This document shows positions 47,643 through 58,030 of a stretch of DNA of 64,000 nt, one piece after another. The notes beneath the pieces are model-generated. The model had not been told where the DNA came from. It ran no database searches and saw only the letters and a list, made by a program, of their open reading frames with translations. The stretch comes from Streptomyces kanamyceticus (GTDB taxonomy: Bacteria > Actinomycetota > Actinomycetes > Streptomycetales > Streptomycetaceae): positions 1,364,001-1,428,000 of the forward strand of contig NZ_CP023699.1 in NCBI RefSeq assembly GCF_008704495.1, read 5' to 3'. Positions within the stretch are counted from its first letter, which is position 1; the number at the start of each line of letters is the position of its first letter. The position numbers and the translations under genes are program-made.

Positions 47643-48986
47643 ATGAGTGACGGGTTGATTACCGGAATGGCCGGGGCGCTGGACGGTGTGAAGGTGCGGC
47701 GGCCCCGCGTCCTGTCCCCGCTGCGCGAGCATCTGCGGGACACCATGTGGTTCGCGCCGACGGCGGGGCTCGTGGGGATCATGATCCTCTGGCTGCTCGC
47801 GGCGCAGCTGGACACGCAGCTCGTGGACGCGCTGCGGACCGACGAGGACTACGACACGATCAAGGACCTGATCGGCATCGCGGACGACGCGAAGGCTGTG
47901 ATCAGCACCATCGGCAGCGCGATGATGACCTTCATCGGTGTCGTCTTCAGCATCTCGCTGGTGGCCGTGCAGATGGCCAGCGGCCAGTTCAGCCCCCGGG
48001 TGGTGCGGCTCTACGTCCGGTCGCGGATCACCAAGGCCACCCTGACGGTCTTCATGGCGACGTTCCTGTTCTCCCTGCTGACGCTGACGTCGTTCGACAG
48101 CGAGCAGGATCCACGGCTCGTGACGACCGTGCCGCTGATCGAGTCGGTCCTCGCGATGGTCATGGTGCTCCTGAGCCTGCTGCTGTTCGTGGCCTATGTG
48201 AACGGGACGGTCCGGATGATGCGGATCGGCTTCGTCATCGACCGGATCGCCCGGGAGTCGTTCCGGGTGGCGGTGAAACAGCCGACCGACCTCCCCGTGG
48301 ACACCGAACAGCTGGGTCCCGAGACGGCGCGGATCACCCACCACGGCAGGGCGGGCGTGCTGCGCGACGTGAACATCGCGCGGACCGTGCGCGCCGCCCG
48401 GCGCCAGGGCGTCGTCCTGCGGCTGATCCCCCGGATCGGCGACTTCGTGGTGCCGGGGACGCCGGTCTTCACGGTGCACGGCGGGGCGGCACCAACGCGG
48501 CGCGCCCTGAGCTACACGGTCTCCGTCGGGGTGGAGCGGACCTTCCACCAGGACCTCGCCTTCGGTCTGCGGCAGCTGTCCGACATCGCGCTGCGTGCCC
48601 TGTCACCCGCGGTGAACGATCCGACCACCGCCGTACAGGCCCTGGACCGCATCGTGCAGTTCCTCGCGTCGATCGCCCCCTATCCGCTGGGCGCACTCGG
48701 CCACCGCGACCGGCGCGGGGAGATGCGCCTCGTGCAGTCGGTGCCGGACTGGACCGCCCTCGTCGATCTCGGGTTCGCCGAGATCCGAGGGTGCGCGGTC
48801 GGCAATCCGCAGGTGACGCGGCGCATGGTGGCGGGGCTCGACGACCTGCTGCTGCTCGCCCCCGCCGAGCGCCGCGAGCCACTGCTACGCCACCGGGAGC
48901 TCCTCGCGCAGGCCGTGGAACGCTCGGTCCCGGAAGCCGCGGACCGCACGTTCGCGCTCCTGCCGGACCGCCAGGGCATCGGCTGA
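47643..48986 (+). CDS. DUF2254 integral membrane protein
   Basis: A 447-residue protein. Four hydrophobic segments occupy residues about 35-215 (MWFAPTAGLVGIMILWLLAA, MMTFIGVVFSISLVAVQMASGQFSPRVV, FMATFLFSLLTLTSF, VLAMVMVLLSLLLFVAYVNGTVR). A soluble C-terminus follows, containing FHQDLAFGLRQLSDIALRALSPAVNDPTTAVQALD, the hallmark of DUF2254. The family has no established function. A TAGAGT -10-like hexamer ends six bases before the ATG, so the transcript is probably leaderless. Confidence 0.87.
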   Translation: MSDGLITGMAGALDGVKVRRPRVLSPLREHLRDTMWFAPTAGLVGIMILWLLAAQLDTQLVDALRTDEDYDTIKDLIGIADDAKAVISTIGSAMMTFIGVVFSISLVAVQMASGQFSPRVVRLYVRSRITKATLTVFMATFLFSLLTLTSFDSEQDPRLVTTVPLIESVLAMVMVLLSLLLFVAYVNGTVRMMRIGFVIDRIARESFRVAVKQPTDLPVDTEQLGPETARITHHGRAGVLRDVNIARTVRAARRQGVVLRLIPRIGDFVVPGTPVFTVHGGAAPTRRALSYTVSVGVERTFHQDLAFGLRQLSDIALRALSPAVNDPTTAVQALDRIVQFLASIAPYPLGALGHRDRRGEMRLVQSVPDWTALVDLGFAEIRGCAVGNPQVTRRMVAGLDDLLLLAPAERREPLLRHRELLAQAVERSVPEAADRTFALLPDRQGIG

Positions 48987-49034
48987 GCCCTGACGGACCA
49001 GGCAGGAGGGACCGGGGCCCCTTACGTCACGACG

Positions 49035-50606
49035 TCACGCCATGAGGTGGTAGCTCGGGAAGTTCCCGGGCGCCCGCTCCCCCGCCGAGCCCTGCGTGAC
49101 GGCGCGCACCAGGAGCTCGCCGCCGACGAAGGCACCGCGCCAGGACGCGCCGAAGCCGCCGAAGAGCTCATCGCGGTCACCGCGCGAGCGCGGCTTTCCC
49201 CTGCCCGTCTTGAACGCCCGGATCTGGGGCGCGAGGCGTTCGTACGTCGCCGGGTCGTCGGTGGAGAGCGTGGCGACGAGCGCGCCGTTCGACGCGTTCA
49301 TGGCGGCGAGCAGCTCGGCCTCCGTGTCGACCAGGACGATCGTGTCGACCGGGCCGAACGGCTCCGCGTGGTGCAGCGGGGAGGACGGTGGCGGGTTGAG
49401 GAGAGTGACGGGATGGACGTACGCGCCGGTGTCCTGGCCGGGCAGGAAGCGGCCCTTCGCCGTTTCGCCCCGGTGGAGCGGGACGGCGCCCCGGTCGACG
49501 GCCTGGGTGACCTGGTCGGTGAGCTCCTTGGCCTTGGCCGCGTTGATGAGCGGGCCGAAGTCGAGTTCGGGGAAGGTGTCGTCGGGCTGGGCGACGGCGA
49601 GCGGATGCCCCACGCGTACGGTACGGACCGCCGGGAGGTACGCCCCGAGGAACTCGTCGAACAGCGCGCGCTGCACGACGAAGCGCGGGTACGCGGTGCA
49701 GCGCTGCTTGCCGTAGTCGAAGAGCTTGGGGACGACGGCGCCGAGCGCGTCCCAGTCGCTGTAGTTCCAGATGCCCCAGGTGTTGAGTCCTTCCTGTTCG
49801 AGGATGTGCCGCTTGCCGAGGTCGGCGACGGCCGTGGCCACCGCCGCGCCCGTGTCACGGCCGCCGACGAAGGAGACGCAGCCGATCTCGGGCGCGCGCA
49901 CGAGTGCTTCGGACAGCTCGCCGCCGCTGCCGCTGACGAGGGTGAGGGGCACTCCTTCGCGGGCGGCGAGGGCGCACGCGAGGGTGAGGCAGGCGACGCC
50001 GCCGTCGGTCGGGGTCTTGGCGATGACCGCGTTTCCTGCCAATGCCTGTACCAGCATGGTGTGAACGAGCACGCTCATCGGATAGTTCCAGCTCGCGATG
50101 TTCGAGACGGGACCTTCGAGCGGTGCCCTGCCCTCGACCATGGCATCGATGCCGTCGACGTACCAGCGCACGCCGTCGATGGCCCGGTCGACGTCGGCCT
50201 GCGCGAGGCGCCACGTCTTGCCGATCTCCCAGACGAGGAGGAGTGCGAGCAACTCCCGGTGCTGGGTGAGGGAGTCGAGGGTCGCCGCGACGCGGGCACG
50301 CCGTTCGGGCAGGGCGAGGTGGCGCCAGGCGCGGTGCTGGTCCAGTGCGGCGCGTACGGCTTGGCGGGCGGTGCCCGCGTCGAGCCGCGGCGGGCCCGCG
50401 ATGGGGGTGCCGTCGACGGGGTTGGTGGCGGGCAAGGGCCTGCCGTCGGCCTGCCAGGTGCCGTTCCAGAGGTTCAGGACGCGGTCGTCGCGGAAGGCCT
50501 CGGGCGCCGTCGTGAGACAGCGCTGCCAGGCGTCGGTCCAGGCGGTGCCTGCCTTGAGGACGAGTGCGTCGCCCGCGGCTTCGCGGGAGGTGCTGAGGGA
50601 TGTCAT
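49035..50606 (-). CDS. NAD(P)-dependent aldehyde dehydrogenase
   Basis: A 523-residue ALDH. The cofactor/oxyanion Asn174 (ASWNYP), Lys197 (IAKTP), general base Glu270 (LEQEG in place of LELGG) and catalytic Cys303 (GKQRCTAYPRFVV) are present. The LEQEGLNTWGIWNY segment is unlike common ALDHs, so the substrate may be unusual. It is last in an operon with sucCD-like genes and opposite the oxalate genes, which suggests a C2 acid or aldehyde such as glyoxylate or glycolaldehyde; that is only inference. The ATG at 50606 is 43 bp after the sucD-like stop. It could alternatively serve hydroxyproline breakdown (2-oxoglutarate semialdehyde), whose operon lacks a dedicated dehydrogenase. Confidence 0.85.
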   Translation of the reverse strand: MTSLSTSREAAGDALVLKAGTAWTDAWQRCLTTAPEAFRDDRVLNLWNGTWQADGRPLPATNPVDGTPIAGPPRLDAGTARQAVRAALDQHRAWRHLALPERRARVAATLDSLTQHRELLALLLVWEIGKTWRLAQADVDRAIDGVRWYVDGIDAMVEGRAPLEGPVSNIASWNYPMSVLVHTMLVQALAGNAVIAKTPTDGGVACLTLACALAAREGVPLTLVSGSGGELSEALVRAPEIGCVSFVGGRDTGAAVATAVADLGKRHILEQEGLNTWGIWNYSDWDALGAVVPKLFDYGKQRCTAYPRFVVQRALFDEFLGAYLPAVRTVRVGHPLAVAQPDDTFPELDFGPLINAAKAKELTDQVTQAVDRGAVPLHRGETAKGRFLPGQDTGAYVHPVTLLNPPPSSPLHHAEPFGPVDTIVLVDTEAELLAAMNASNGALVATLSTDDPATYERLAPQIRAFKTGRGKPRSRGDRDELFGGFGASWRGAFVGGELLVRAVTQGSAGERAPGNFPSYHLMA

Positions 50607-50649
50607 CTGGTGGTCTCCGCTCACGGTGCACGGTCGGGGCGGGAAGGAA

Positions 50650-51522
50650 TCACAGGAGGCCGAGCACCAACCGCGCCGTCTCGGTCGGGGTGTTGCCCAC
50701 GCGTACGCCGACGGCCTCCAGAGCGGCCTTCTTGGCCTGCGCGGTGCCGGAGGAGCCGGAGACGATCGCGCCCGCGTGGCCCATCGTCTTGCCCTCGGGC
50801 GCGGTGAACCCGGCGATGTAGGCGACGACGGGCTTGGTGACGGATTCCTTGATGTACGCGGCGGCGCGTTCCTCGGCGTCGCCGCCGATCTCACCGATGA
50901 GGACGATCAGTTCGGTGTCGGGGTCGTCCTCGAAGGCGGCGAGGCAGTCGATGTGCGTGGTGCCGATGACGGGGTCGCCGCCGATGCCGACGCAGGTGGA
51001 GAAGCCGATGTCGCGCAGCTCGTACATGAGTTGGTAGGTGAGCGTGCCGGACTTGGAGACGAGGCCGACGCGGCCCGGCTTGGTGATGTCGGCAGGGATG
51101 ATGCCCGCGTTGGACTGGCCGGGCGTGATCAAACCGGGACAGTTGGGCCCGATGACGCGGGTGCCGCGCTCCTTCGCGTACGAGAGGAAGGCGACGGAGT
51201 CGTGGACGGGGACGCCCTCGGTGATGACGACGGCGAGCCCGATGCCCGCGTCGGCGGCCTCGACGACGGCCGCCTTGGTGAAGGCGGGCGGCACGAAGAC
51301 GACCGTGACGTCTGCTCCCGTGGCGTCGATGCCCTCGCGCACGGAGCCGAAGACGGGGACGGCACGGTCGTCGAAGTCGACGCTGCGGCCCGCCTTGCGG
51401 GGGTTGACGCCGCCGACGACGTCGGTGCCCGCGGCGAGCATGCGGCGGGTGTGCTTCATGCCCTCGGCGCCGGTCATGCCCTGGACGAGGACCTTGCTCT
51501 CCTTGGTGAGGTGGATCGCCAT
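50650..51522 (-). CDS. sucD: succinate-CoA ligase (ADP/GDP-forming) alpha-subunit-like protein
   Basis: A 290-residue alpha subunit. It has an N-terminal CoA-binding Rossmann domain ([20 protein letters not shown]), [12 protein letters not shown], and the phosphohistidine in [17 protein letters not shown]. With the beta subunit 12 bp upstream it forms an acyl-CoA synthetase using ATP or GTP. Location next to oxalate genes makes this pair probably an accessory set rather than the citric-acid-cycle copy; malate or another dicarboxylate is possible. It is followed by the aldehyde dehydrogenase in the same operon. Confidence 0.88.
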   Translation of the reverse strand: MAIHLTKESKVLVQGMTGAEGMKHTRRMLAAGTDVVGGVNPRKAGRSVDFDDRAVPVFGSVREGIDATGADVTVVFVPPAFTKAAVVEAADAGIGLAVVITEGVPVHDSVAFLSYAKERGTRVIGPNCPGLITPGQSNAGIIPADITKPGRVGLVSKSGTLTYQLMYELRDIGFSTCVGIGGDPVIGTTHIDCLAAFEDDPDTELIVLIGEIGGDAEERAAAYIKESVTKPVVAYIAGFTAPEGKTMGHAGAIVSGSSGTAQAKKAALEAVGVRVGNTPTETARLVLGLL

Positions 51523-51534
51523 GACGGTCCTTCC

Positions 51535-52659
51535 CTAGTGGGCGAGTTCGGCGGCGCGCCGTGCGGCGCCGTCCATGGTGGTGGCCTGCTGGACGAGGGG
51601 GTGGGCGCGGGCGTCGAGGATGGCGCGGCCGCGCACCGCGTTGTTGCCGTCGAGGCGGACGACAAGGGGTTTGGTCAGCCGTACCGATTCCAGGGCCTGG
51701 ACGATGCCGTCGGCGACGGCGTCGCAGGCGGTGATGCCACCGAAGACGTTCACGAAGACGGCGGTGACCGAGGGGTCGGAGAGGATCACGGAGAGGCCGT
51801 CGGCCATGATCTGGGCCGAGGCGCCTCCTCCTATGTCGAGGAAGTTGGCGGGGCGGGCGCCGCAGCCCGCGACGACGTCGAGGGTCGACATGACGAGCCC
51901 CGCGCCGTTGCCGATGATGCCGACGTCGCCGTCGAGCTTCACGTAGTTGAGTCCCTTGGCCGCGGCCGTGGCTTCCAGCTCCTCGTCGTACGTCTCGCGC
52001 TCCGCGCCCCAGCGTTCCTGTCGGAAGCGCGCGTTGTCGTCGAGCGTGATCTTGCCGTCGAGGGCGAGGATCTCCCCCTGGGTGGTCCGCACGAGCGGGT
52101 TGACCTCCACCAGGAGGGCGTCTTCACGGATCAGAACGCGCCAGAGTTTGACCAGAGTGTCCGCTGCGTCGGCAGGGAGTCCGGCGGCGGCCGCGATCTC
52201 GGCGGCCCTCGTCGGCGTCACTCCTTCCACCGGGTCGATCGCCAGGCGCGCCACGGCCTCGGGGCGCTCGGCCGCCACCTCCTCTATCTCCATGCCTCCC
52301 TCGGCCGAGGCGATCGCGAGGAAACACCCCGCGGCGCGGTCCAGCACGTAGGAGACGTAGAACTCGGCTTCGATGTCGACGGGTTGGGCCACCATCACCG
52401 AGCGCACGGTGTGGCCCTTGATGTCCATGCCGAGGATCTGCCGTGCCGTGATGTGGGCGGCCGCGGGATCCGCGGCGAGCTTCACGCCGCCTGCCTTGCC
52501 GCGTCCACCGGTCTTGACCTGGGCCTTTACGACGACTCGGCCTCCGAGGCGAGCCGCGGCCACGCGGGCCTCCTCGGCCGTGTCGACGACCTCGGCGCGC
52601 GGCACCAAGATGCCGTGCTCTTCGAAGAGTTGCCTTGCCTGGTGTTCGAACAGGTCCAT
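51535..52659 (-). CDS. sucC: succinate-CoA ligase beta-subunit-like protein
   Basis: A 374-residue beta subunit. It starts [17 protein letters not shown], typical of SucC, with an ATP-grasp domain ([31 protein letters not shown]) and the C-terminal ligase domain ([22 protein letters not shown]). It is first gene of the minus-strand operon and shares a 165-bp upstream region, with a palindromic operator, with the divergent oxalyl-CoA decarboxylase-like gene, so the two operons are probably co-regulated. Substrate as for the alpha subunit. Confidence 0.88.
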   Translation of the reverse strand: MDLFEHQARQLFEEHGILVPRAEVVDTAEEARVAAARLGGRVVVKAQVKTGGRGKAGGVKLAADPAAAHITARQILGMDIKGHTVRSVMVAQPVDIEAEFYVSYVLDRAAGCFLAIASAEGGMEIEEVAAERPEAVARLAIDPVEGVTPTRAAEIAAAAGLPADAADTLVKLWRVLIREDALLVEVNPLVRTTQGEILALDGKITLDDNARFRQERWGAERETYDEELEATAAAKGLNYVKLDGDVGIIGNGAGLVMSTLDVVAGCGARPANFLDIGGGASAQIMADGLSVILSDPSVTAVFVNVFGGITACDAVADGIVQALESVRLTKPLVVRLDGNNAVRGRAILDARAHPLVQQATTMDGAARRAAELAH

Positions 52660-52727
52660 TTCGGCTCCTGACTAAAAGTGCCGCACGCCCCCTGGACACC
52701 ACTCAACGGATGCGGGATAACAAGCTT

Positions 52728-52751
52728 CATACAGTATTCGTCGACTGTATG
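52728..52751. promoter_or_regulatory. operator between divergent sucC-like and oxalyl-CoA decarboxylase-like genes
   Basis: Perfect arms CATACAG and CTGTATG around a 10-bp centre; flanking bases extend the symmetry to 8 of 10. It sits mid-way in the 165-bp shared region, so one regulator may control both operons. No regulator gene is adjacent. Confidence 0.6.
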
Positions 52752-52824
52752 CAATCTACCGCGAGAGCACTCCGCGAACGTGCGAGCGCACTCCAACTCC
52801 CCTACGAAGGGACAGGACTTCGCC

Positions 52825-54510
52825 ATGCCCGACGACAACAGCCAGAACCACATCTCCGGTGGGCACCTGGTCGCCAAAGCACTCAAAGCGGAGGGCGTGG
52901 AGGTCATCTACACCCTCTGCGGCGGCCACATCATCGACATCTACGACGGCTGCGTCGACGAGGGCATCGACGTCGTCGACGTACGCCATGAACAGGTCGC
53001 GGCCCACGCGGCCGACGGCTACGCGCGCATCACGGGCAAGCCGGGCTGTGCGGTGGTGACGGCGGGACCCGGCACGACCGACGCCGTCACCGGTGTCGCC
53101 AACGCCTTCCGCGCCGAGTCCCCCATGCTGCTGATCGGCGGCCAAGGGGCCCACACCCAGCACAAGATGGGCTCCCTCCAGGACCTGCCGCACGTCGACA
53201 TGATGACGCCGATCACCAAGTTCGCGGCGACCGTGCCGGACACGGCCCGCGCGGCGGACATGGTGTCGATGGCGTTCCGCGAGTGCTACCACGGCGCTCC
53301 GGGCCCTTCCTTCCTGGAGATACCCCGCGACGTCCTCGACGCCAAGGTGCCGGTCGACAAGGCCCGTGTCCCCCAGGCCGGGCAGTACCGCGCGTCGACC
53401 CGCTCGGCGGGCGACCCCGAGGCCGTCGAGAAGCTCGCCGACCTCCTCGTGCACGCGGAGAAGCCGGCGATCCTGCTCGGCAGCCAGGTGTGGACGACCC
53501 GCGGCACCGAAGCCGCCGTCGACCTCGTACGCACCCTCAACGTGCCCGCCTACATGAACGGCGCCGGGCGCGGCACCCTGCCGCCAGGGGACCCGCACCA
53601 CTTCCAGCTCTCGCGGCGCTACGCCTTCTCCAACGCCGACCTCATCGTCATCGTGGGCACCCCCTTCGACTTCCGCATGGGATACGGAAAACGGCTCTCT
53701 CCGGACGCCACCGTCGTCCAGATCGACCTCGACTACCGCACCGTCGGCAAGAACAGGGACATCGATCTGGGCATCGTCGGAGACGCCGGGCTCATCCTCA
53801 AGTCGGTGACCGAGGCCGCGTCCGGACGTCTCAACGGAGGGGCGTCCCAGCGCAAGGAGTGGCTCGACGAGCTGCGCGCCGCCGAACAGATCGCCATCGA
53901 GAAGCGGCTCCCGAGCCTGCGCTCCGACGCCTCACCCATCCACCCGTACCGCCTGGTCAGCGAAATCAACGACTTCCTTACCGAAGACTCCATCTACATC
54001 GGCGACGGCGGCGACATCGTCACCTTCTCCGGACAGGTCGTCCAGCCCAAGTCGCCGGGACACTGGATGGACCCGGGACCGCTCGGCACGCTCGGCGTCG
54101 GCATCCCCTTCGTGCTCGCCGCGAAGCAGGCACGGCCCGACAAGGAAGTGGTGGCCCTCTTCGGAGACGGCGCCTTCAGCCTCACCGGCTGGGACTTCGA
54201 GACCCTGGTGCGCTACGACCTGCCCTTCGTCGGGATCGTCGGCAACAACTCCTCGATGAACCAGATCCGTTACGGCCAGAAGGCCAAGTACGGCGAGCAA
54301 CGCGAGCGGGTCGGCAACACCCTCGGCGACGTCCACTACGACAAGTTCGCCCAGATGCTCGGCGGCCACGGCGAAGAGGTCCGCGACCCCGCCGACATCG
54401 GCCCCGCGCTGCGCCGCGCACGCGAGTCCGGCAAGCCCTCGCTCATCAACGTCTGGGTCGACCCGGACGCGTACGCCCCCGGAACCATGAACCAGACCAT
54501 GTACAAGTGA
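52825..54510 (+). CDS. ThDP-dependent oxalyl-CoA decarboxylase-like enzyme
   Basis: A 561-residue thiamine diphosphate enzyme of the acetolactate synthase/oxalyl-CoA decarboxylase family. The catalytic Glu is in DVRHEQVAAHAADGYAR, and the ThDP motif is GDGAFSLTGWDFETLVRYDLPFVGIVGNN. The next gene is formyl-CoA transferase, so oxalyl-CoA to formyl-CoA and CO2 is the expected reaction. The protein is clearly diverged from the Oxalobacter enzyme and could instead be a 2-hydroxyacyl-CoA lyase. The ATG at 52825 has GGGACAGGA upstream; 147 bp of open frame before it belongs to the operator region. Confidence 0.82.
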   Translation: MPDDNSQNHISGGHLVAKALKAEGVEVIYTLCGGHIIDIYDGCVDEGIDVVDVRHEQVAAHAADGYARITGKPGCAVVTAGPGTTDAVTGVANAFRAESPMLLIGGQGAHTQHKMGSLQDLPHVDMMTPITKFAATVPDTARAADMVSMAFRECYHGAPGPSFLEIPRDVLDAKVPVDKARVPQAGQYRASTRSAGDPEAVEKLADLLVHAEKPAILLGSQVWTTRGTEAAVDLVRTLNVPAYMNGAGRGTLPPGDPHHFQLSRRYAFSNADLIVIVGTPFDFRMGYGKRLSPDATVVQIDLDYRTVGKNRDIDLGIVGDAGLILKSVTEAASGRLNGGASQRKEWLDELRAAEQIAIEKRLPSLRSDASPIHPYRLVSEINDFLTEDSIYIGDGGDIVTFSGQVVQPKSPGHWMDPGPLGTLGVGIPFVLAAKQARPDKEVVALFGDGAFSLTGWDFETLVRYDLPFVGIVGNNSSMNQIRYGQKAKYGEQRERVGNTLGDVHYDKFAQMLGGHGEEVRDPADIGPALRRARESGKPSLINVWVDPDAYAPGTMNQTMYK

Positions 54511-54525
54511 GGAGCCCTGACGGCC

Positions 54526-55755
54526 ATGACCAAGGCTCTTGAAGGCATCCGCGTCCTCGACATGACGCACGTCCAGTCCGGCCCCTCGGCCACCCAGCTG
54601 CTCGCCTGGCTCGGCGCGGATGTGGTGAAGCTGGAGGCGCCGTCCGGGGACATCACGCGCAAACAGCTGCGCGACCTCCCCGACGTCGACTCGCTGTACT
54701 TCACGATGCTCAACTGCAACAAGCGGAGCATCACCCTCAACACCAAGACCGAGCGCGGCAAGGAGCTCCTCACCGAGCTGATCCGGCGCTCCGACGTGAT
54801 GGTCGAGAACTTCGGCCCGGGCGCCGTGGACCGGATGGGCTTCACCTGGGACCGCATCCAGGAGATCAACCCGCGCATCGTCTACGCCTCGATCAAGGGC
54901 TTCGGAGACGGCCCCTACACGAATTTCAAGGCCTACGAAGTGGTCGCCCAGGCCATGGGCGGCTCCATGTCGACCACGGGCTTCGAGGACGGTCCACCGC
55001 TCGCCACCGGTGCCCAGATCGGTGACTCCGGAACGGGCATCCACGCCGTGGCCGGCATCCTCGCCGCCCTCTTCCAGCGCGAGAACACCGGCCGCGGACA
55101 GCGCGTGAACGTGGCCATGCAGCACGCCGTGCTCAACCTGTGCCGGGTCAAGCTGCGCGACCAGCAGCGGCTCGCGCACGGACCGCTCGCCGAGTACCCG
55201 AACGAGGACTTCGGTGACGAGGTCCCCCGCTCCGGCAACGCCTCCGGCGGCGGGCAGCCCGGATGGGCCGTCAAGTGCGCTCCCGGCGGCCCCAACGACT
55301 ACGTGTACGTCATCGTGCAGCCCGTGGGCTGGCAGCCGATCACCGAGCTCATCGGGCGCCCGGAACTGTCGGACGACCCCGACTGGGCGACTCCGGAGGC
55401 GCGCCTTCCCAAGCTCGGCAAGATGTTCCAGCTGATCGAGGAGTGGTCCTCGACGCTGCCCAAGTGGGACGTCCTGGAGCGGCTCAACGCCCACAACATC
55501 CCGTGCGGTCCGATCCTCTCCACCAAGGAGATCATCGAGGACGCCTCGCTGGTCGCCAACGAGATGGTTGTCGAGGTCCCCCACCCCGAACGCGGCACGT
55601 TCACCACCGTCGGCTCCCCGCTGAAGCTCTCCGACTCCCCCGTGGACGTGATCAGTTCGCCGCTGCTCGGCGAGCACAACGCGGAGGTGTTCATCGGGGA
55701 GCTCGGCCTCGGCGACGAGGAACTGCGCCTGCTCAAGTCGAACGGAGTGATCTGA
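54526..55755 (+). CDS. frc: formyl-CoA:oxalate CoA-transferase (class III)
   Basis: A 409-residue class III CoA-transferase. It is very close to Oxalobacter Frc in remembered sequence: [48 protein letters not shown], catalytic Asp167 in GDSGTGIH (Asp169 in Frc), [21 protein letters not shown], and the glycine loop GGGQPGW. It moves CoA from formyl-CoA to oxalate, giving oxalyl-CoA for the decarboxylase encoded 15 bp upstream. It is cytoplasmic, with the next gene starting 3 bp after its stop. Confidence 0.92.
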   Translation: MTKALEGIRVLDMTHVQSGPSATQLLAWLGADVVKLEAPSGDITRKQLRDLPDVDSLYFTMLNCNKRSITLNTKTERGKELLTELIRRSDVMVENFGPGAVDRMGFTWDRIQEINPRIVYASIKGFGDGPYTNFKAYEVVAQAMGGSMSTTGFEDGPPLATGAQIGDSGTGIHAVAGILAALFQRENTGRGQRVNVAMQHAVLNLCRVKLRDQQRLAHGPLAEYPNEDFGDEVPRSGNASGGGQPGWAVKCAPGGPNDYVYVIVQPVGWQPITELIGRPELSDDPDWATPEARLPKLGKMFQLIEEWSSTLPKWDVLERLNAHNIPCGPILSTKEIIEDASLVANEMVVEVPHPERGTFTTVGSPLKLSDSPVDVISSPLLGEHNAEVFIGELGLGDEELRLLKSNGVI

Positions 55756-55758
55756 TTG

Positions 55759-57912
55759 ATGGCCGAAGACCGCGTGCTGCGGGTGCGTACGCTCCTCGAC
55801 TCGGTGCGCGCCGAGGGACGCACGTCCCTGACGGCCCCCGAGGGCAAGGTGATCGCGGACGCCTACGGAATCGCCGTACCGGGCGAGGAGCTGGCGGCCG
55901 ATGTCGAGGAGGCCGTGGCGCACGCCGCCCGCTTCGACGGTCCTGTCGTCATGAAGATCGTCTCCCCCGACATCCTGCACAAGACCGACGCGGGCGGCGT
56001 GGTGGTCGGCGTGGAGGGCCCGGCCGACGTGCGGGCGGCCTTCTGTCGGATCGTCGAGAACGCCCGCGCATACGCCCCACAGGCCCGCATCGAGGGCGTA
56101 CAGGTGCAGGAGCTCCTGCCGAGCGGTCCCTCGACTCAGGAGGTCATCGTCGGGGCGGTGACGGACCCCACCTTCGGGAAGGTCGTCGCCTTCGGACTCG
56201 GCGGCGTCCTCGTGGAGGTCCTCAAGGACGTCACGTTCCGTCTCGCGCCCGTCGACGCCGACGAGGCCCTCTCGATGCTCGACTCGATCCGGGCCGCGGA
56301 GATCCTTCGGGGGGTGCGCGGTGCGGCGCCGGTGGACCGGTGGGCGATCGCCGAACAGATCCGCCGGGTCTCCCAACTGGTCACCGATTTCCCCGAGATC
56401 GCCGAGGTGGACCTCAACCCGGTGATCGCCACTCCGCAGAGCGCGATCGCGGCGGACATCCGGATCATCCTCTCCGAAAGCGCCCCGAAACCCCGGCGCA
56501 CCTACACGCGCGCGCAGATGCTCGCCTCGATGCGCCGCCTGATGCAGCCCCGCTCCGTCGCCGTCATCGGCGCCTCCAACGAGCAGGGCAAGATCGGCAA
56601 TTCGGTGATGCGCAACCTCATCGACGGCGGCTTCTCCGGAGAGATCCATCCGGTGAACCCCAGGGCCGATGACATCTTGGGCCGCAAGGCGTACAAGAGT
56701 GTCACGGACGTTCCCGGTGAGGTGGATGTGGCGGTCTTCGCGATCCCCGCCAAGTTCGTGGCCTCAGCCCTGGAAGAAGTGGGCCGCAAGGGCATACCCA
56801 ACGCGGTACTGATCCCCTCGGGCTTCGCGGAGACGGGCGAACACGCCCTCCAGGAAGAGATCGTGGCGATCGGCGAGCGGCACGGAGTGCGGCTGCTCGG
56901 CCCGAACATCTACGGCTACTACTCGACGTGGCATGACCTGTGCGCCACGTTCTGCACGCCCTACGACGTGAAGGGCGGGGTCGCCCTCACCAGCCAGTCG
57001 GGCGGCATCGGGATGGCCATCCTCGGTTTCGCGCGCACTACGAAGACGGGTGTTTCCGCGATCGTCGGGCTCGGCAACAAGTCGGACCTGGACGAGGACG
57101 ACCTGCTCACCTGGTTCGGCGAGGACCCCAACACCCAGTGCATCGCCATGCACCTGGAGGACCTCAAGGACGGCCGCGCCTTCGTGGAGGCCGCCCGGGC
57201 GACCGTTCCGAAGAAGCCGGTCGTGGTCCTCAAGGCGGGGCGCACGGCGGCGGGCGCGAAGGCCGCGGGATCACACACGGGCGCCCTGGCGGGCGACGAC
57301 GCCGTGTACGACGACATCCTGAAGCAGGCAGGTGTGATCCGCGCGCCCGGGCTCAACGAAATGCTGGAGTACGCGCGCGCGTTGCCGGTCCTGCCCACTC
57401 CCCAGGGCGACGACATCGTCATCATCACGGGCGCGGGCGGCTCGGGCGTGCTGCTCTCCGACGCGGTGACCGACAACGGTCTGCGGCTGATGGACATCCC
57501 CGAGGACCTGGACGCGGCCTTCAAGGCGTTCATCCCTCCGTTCGGGGCCGCGGGCAATCCCGTGGACATCACCGGGGGCGAGCCTCCCTCGACGTACGAG
57601 GCGACGATCAGGCTCGGCCTGGAGGATCCGCGCATCCACGCCCTGGTCCTCGGCTACTGGCACACGATCGTCACCCCTCCCATGGTCTTCGCCGAGCTCA
57701 CGGCCCGCGTGATCGCGGAGTTCCGCGAGCGCGGCATCGAGAAGCCCGTGGTGGCGTCCCTCGCGGGCGACGTCGAGGTGGAGGAGGCCTGCCAGTACCT
57801 CTTCGAGCGGGGCGTCGTGGCGTACCCGTACACGACGGAGAAGCCGGTCGCCGCGCTCGGCGCGAAGTACCGGTGGGCCAGGGCCGCGGGGCTGTTGGGG
57901 GGCGATCGATGA
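55759..57912 (+). CDS. ADP-forming acyl-CoA synthetase (acetate-CoA ligase family), beta-alpha fusion
   Basis: A 717-residue fused NDP-forming acyl-CoA synthetase with domains in reversed order. An ATP-grasp domain (residues 1-235, PVVMKIVSPDILHKTDAGGV, EVDLNPVIA) comes first. It is followed by a CoA-binding domain (SVAVIGASNEQGKIGNSVM), a ligase domain (SQSGGIGMAI) and the phosphohistidine in GSHTGALAGDD. In this operon it may make formyl-CoA or oxalyl-CoA directly, priming the transferase cycle; the family also uses acetate and other acids. ATG at 55759, 3 bp after frc. Confidence 0.85.
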   Translation: MAEDRVLRVRTLLDSVRAEGRTSLTAPEGKVIADAYGIAVPGEELAADVEEAVAHAARFDGPVVMKIVSPDILHKTDAGGVVVGVEGPADVRAAFCRIVENARAYAPQARIEGVQVQELLPSGPSTQEVIVGAVTDPTFGKVVAFGLGGVLVEVLKDVTFRLAPVDADEALSMLDSIRAAEILRGVRGAAPVDRWAIAEQIRRVSQLVTDFPEIAEVDLNPVIATPQSAIAADIRIILSESAPKPRRTYTRAQMLASMRRLMQPRSVAVIGASNEQGKIGNSVMRNLIDGGFSGEIHPVNPRADDILGRKAYKSVTDVPGEVDVAVFAIPAKFVASALEEVGRKGIPNAVLIPSGFAETGEHALQEEIVAIGERHGVRLLGPNIYGYYSTWHDLCATFCTPYDVKGGVALTSQSGGIGMAILGFARTTKTGVSAIVGLGNKSDLDEDDLLTWFGEDPNTQCIAMHLEDLKDGRAFVEAARATVPKKPVVVLKAGRTAAGAKAAGSHTGALAGDDAVYDDILKQAGVIRAPGLNEMLEYARALPVLPTPQGDDIVIITGAGGSGVLLSDAVTDNGLRLMDIPEDLDAAFKAFIPPFGAAGNPVDITGGEPPSTYEATIRLGLEDPRIHALVLGYWHTIVTPPMVFAELTARVIAEFRERGIEKPVVASLAGDVEVEEACQYLFERGVVAYPYTTEKPVAALGAKYRWARAAGLLGGDR

Positions 57913-57925
57913 GGTGACCGATGCG

Positions 57926-57956
57926 GGGTCGGCCGACGGTGCGCGTCGGCCGACCC
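57926..57956 (+). terminator. hairpin between the acyl-CoA synthetase and OFA transporter genes
   Basis: Perfect 12-bp arms GGGTCGGCCGAC / GTCGGCCGACCC around GGTGCGC, 14 bp after the synthetase stop. It may attenuate or end transcription before the transporter genes. Confidence 0.6.
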
Positions 57957-58030
57957 GGAACCCGCGCGCGCATGAAGGAACGGACAGGGGGCGCTGGCCG
58001 GCTCATTCGACGCAAGGGGTGCGACAACAC

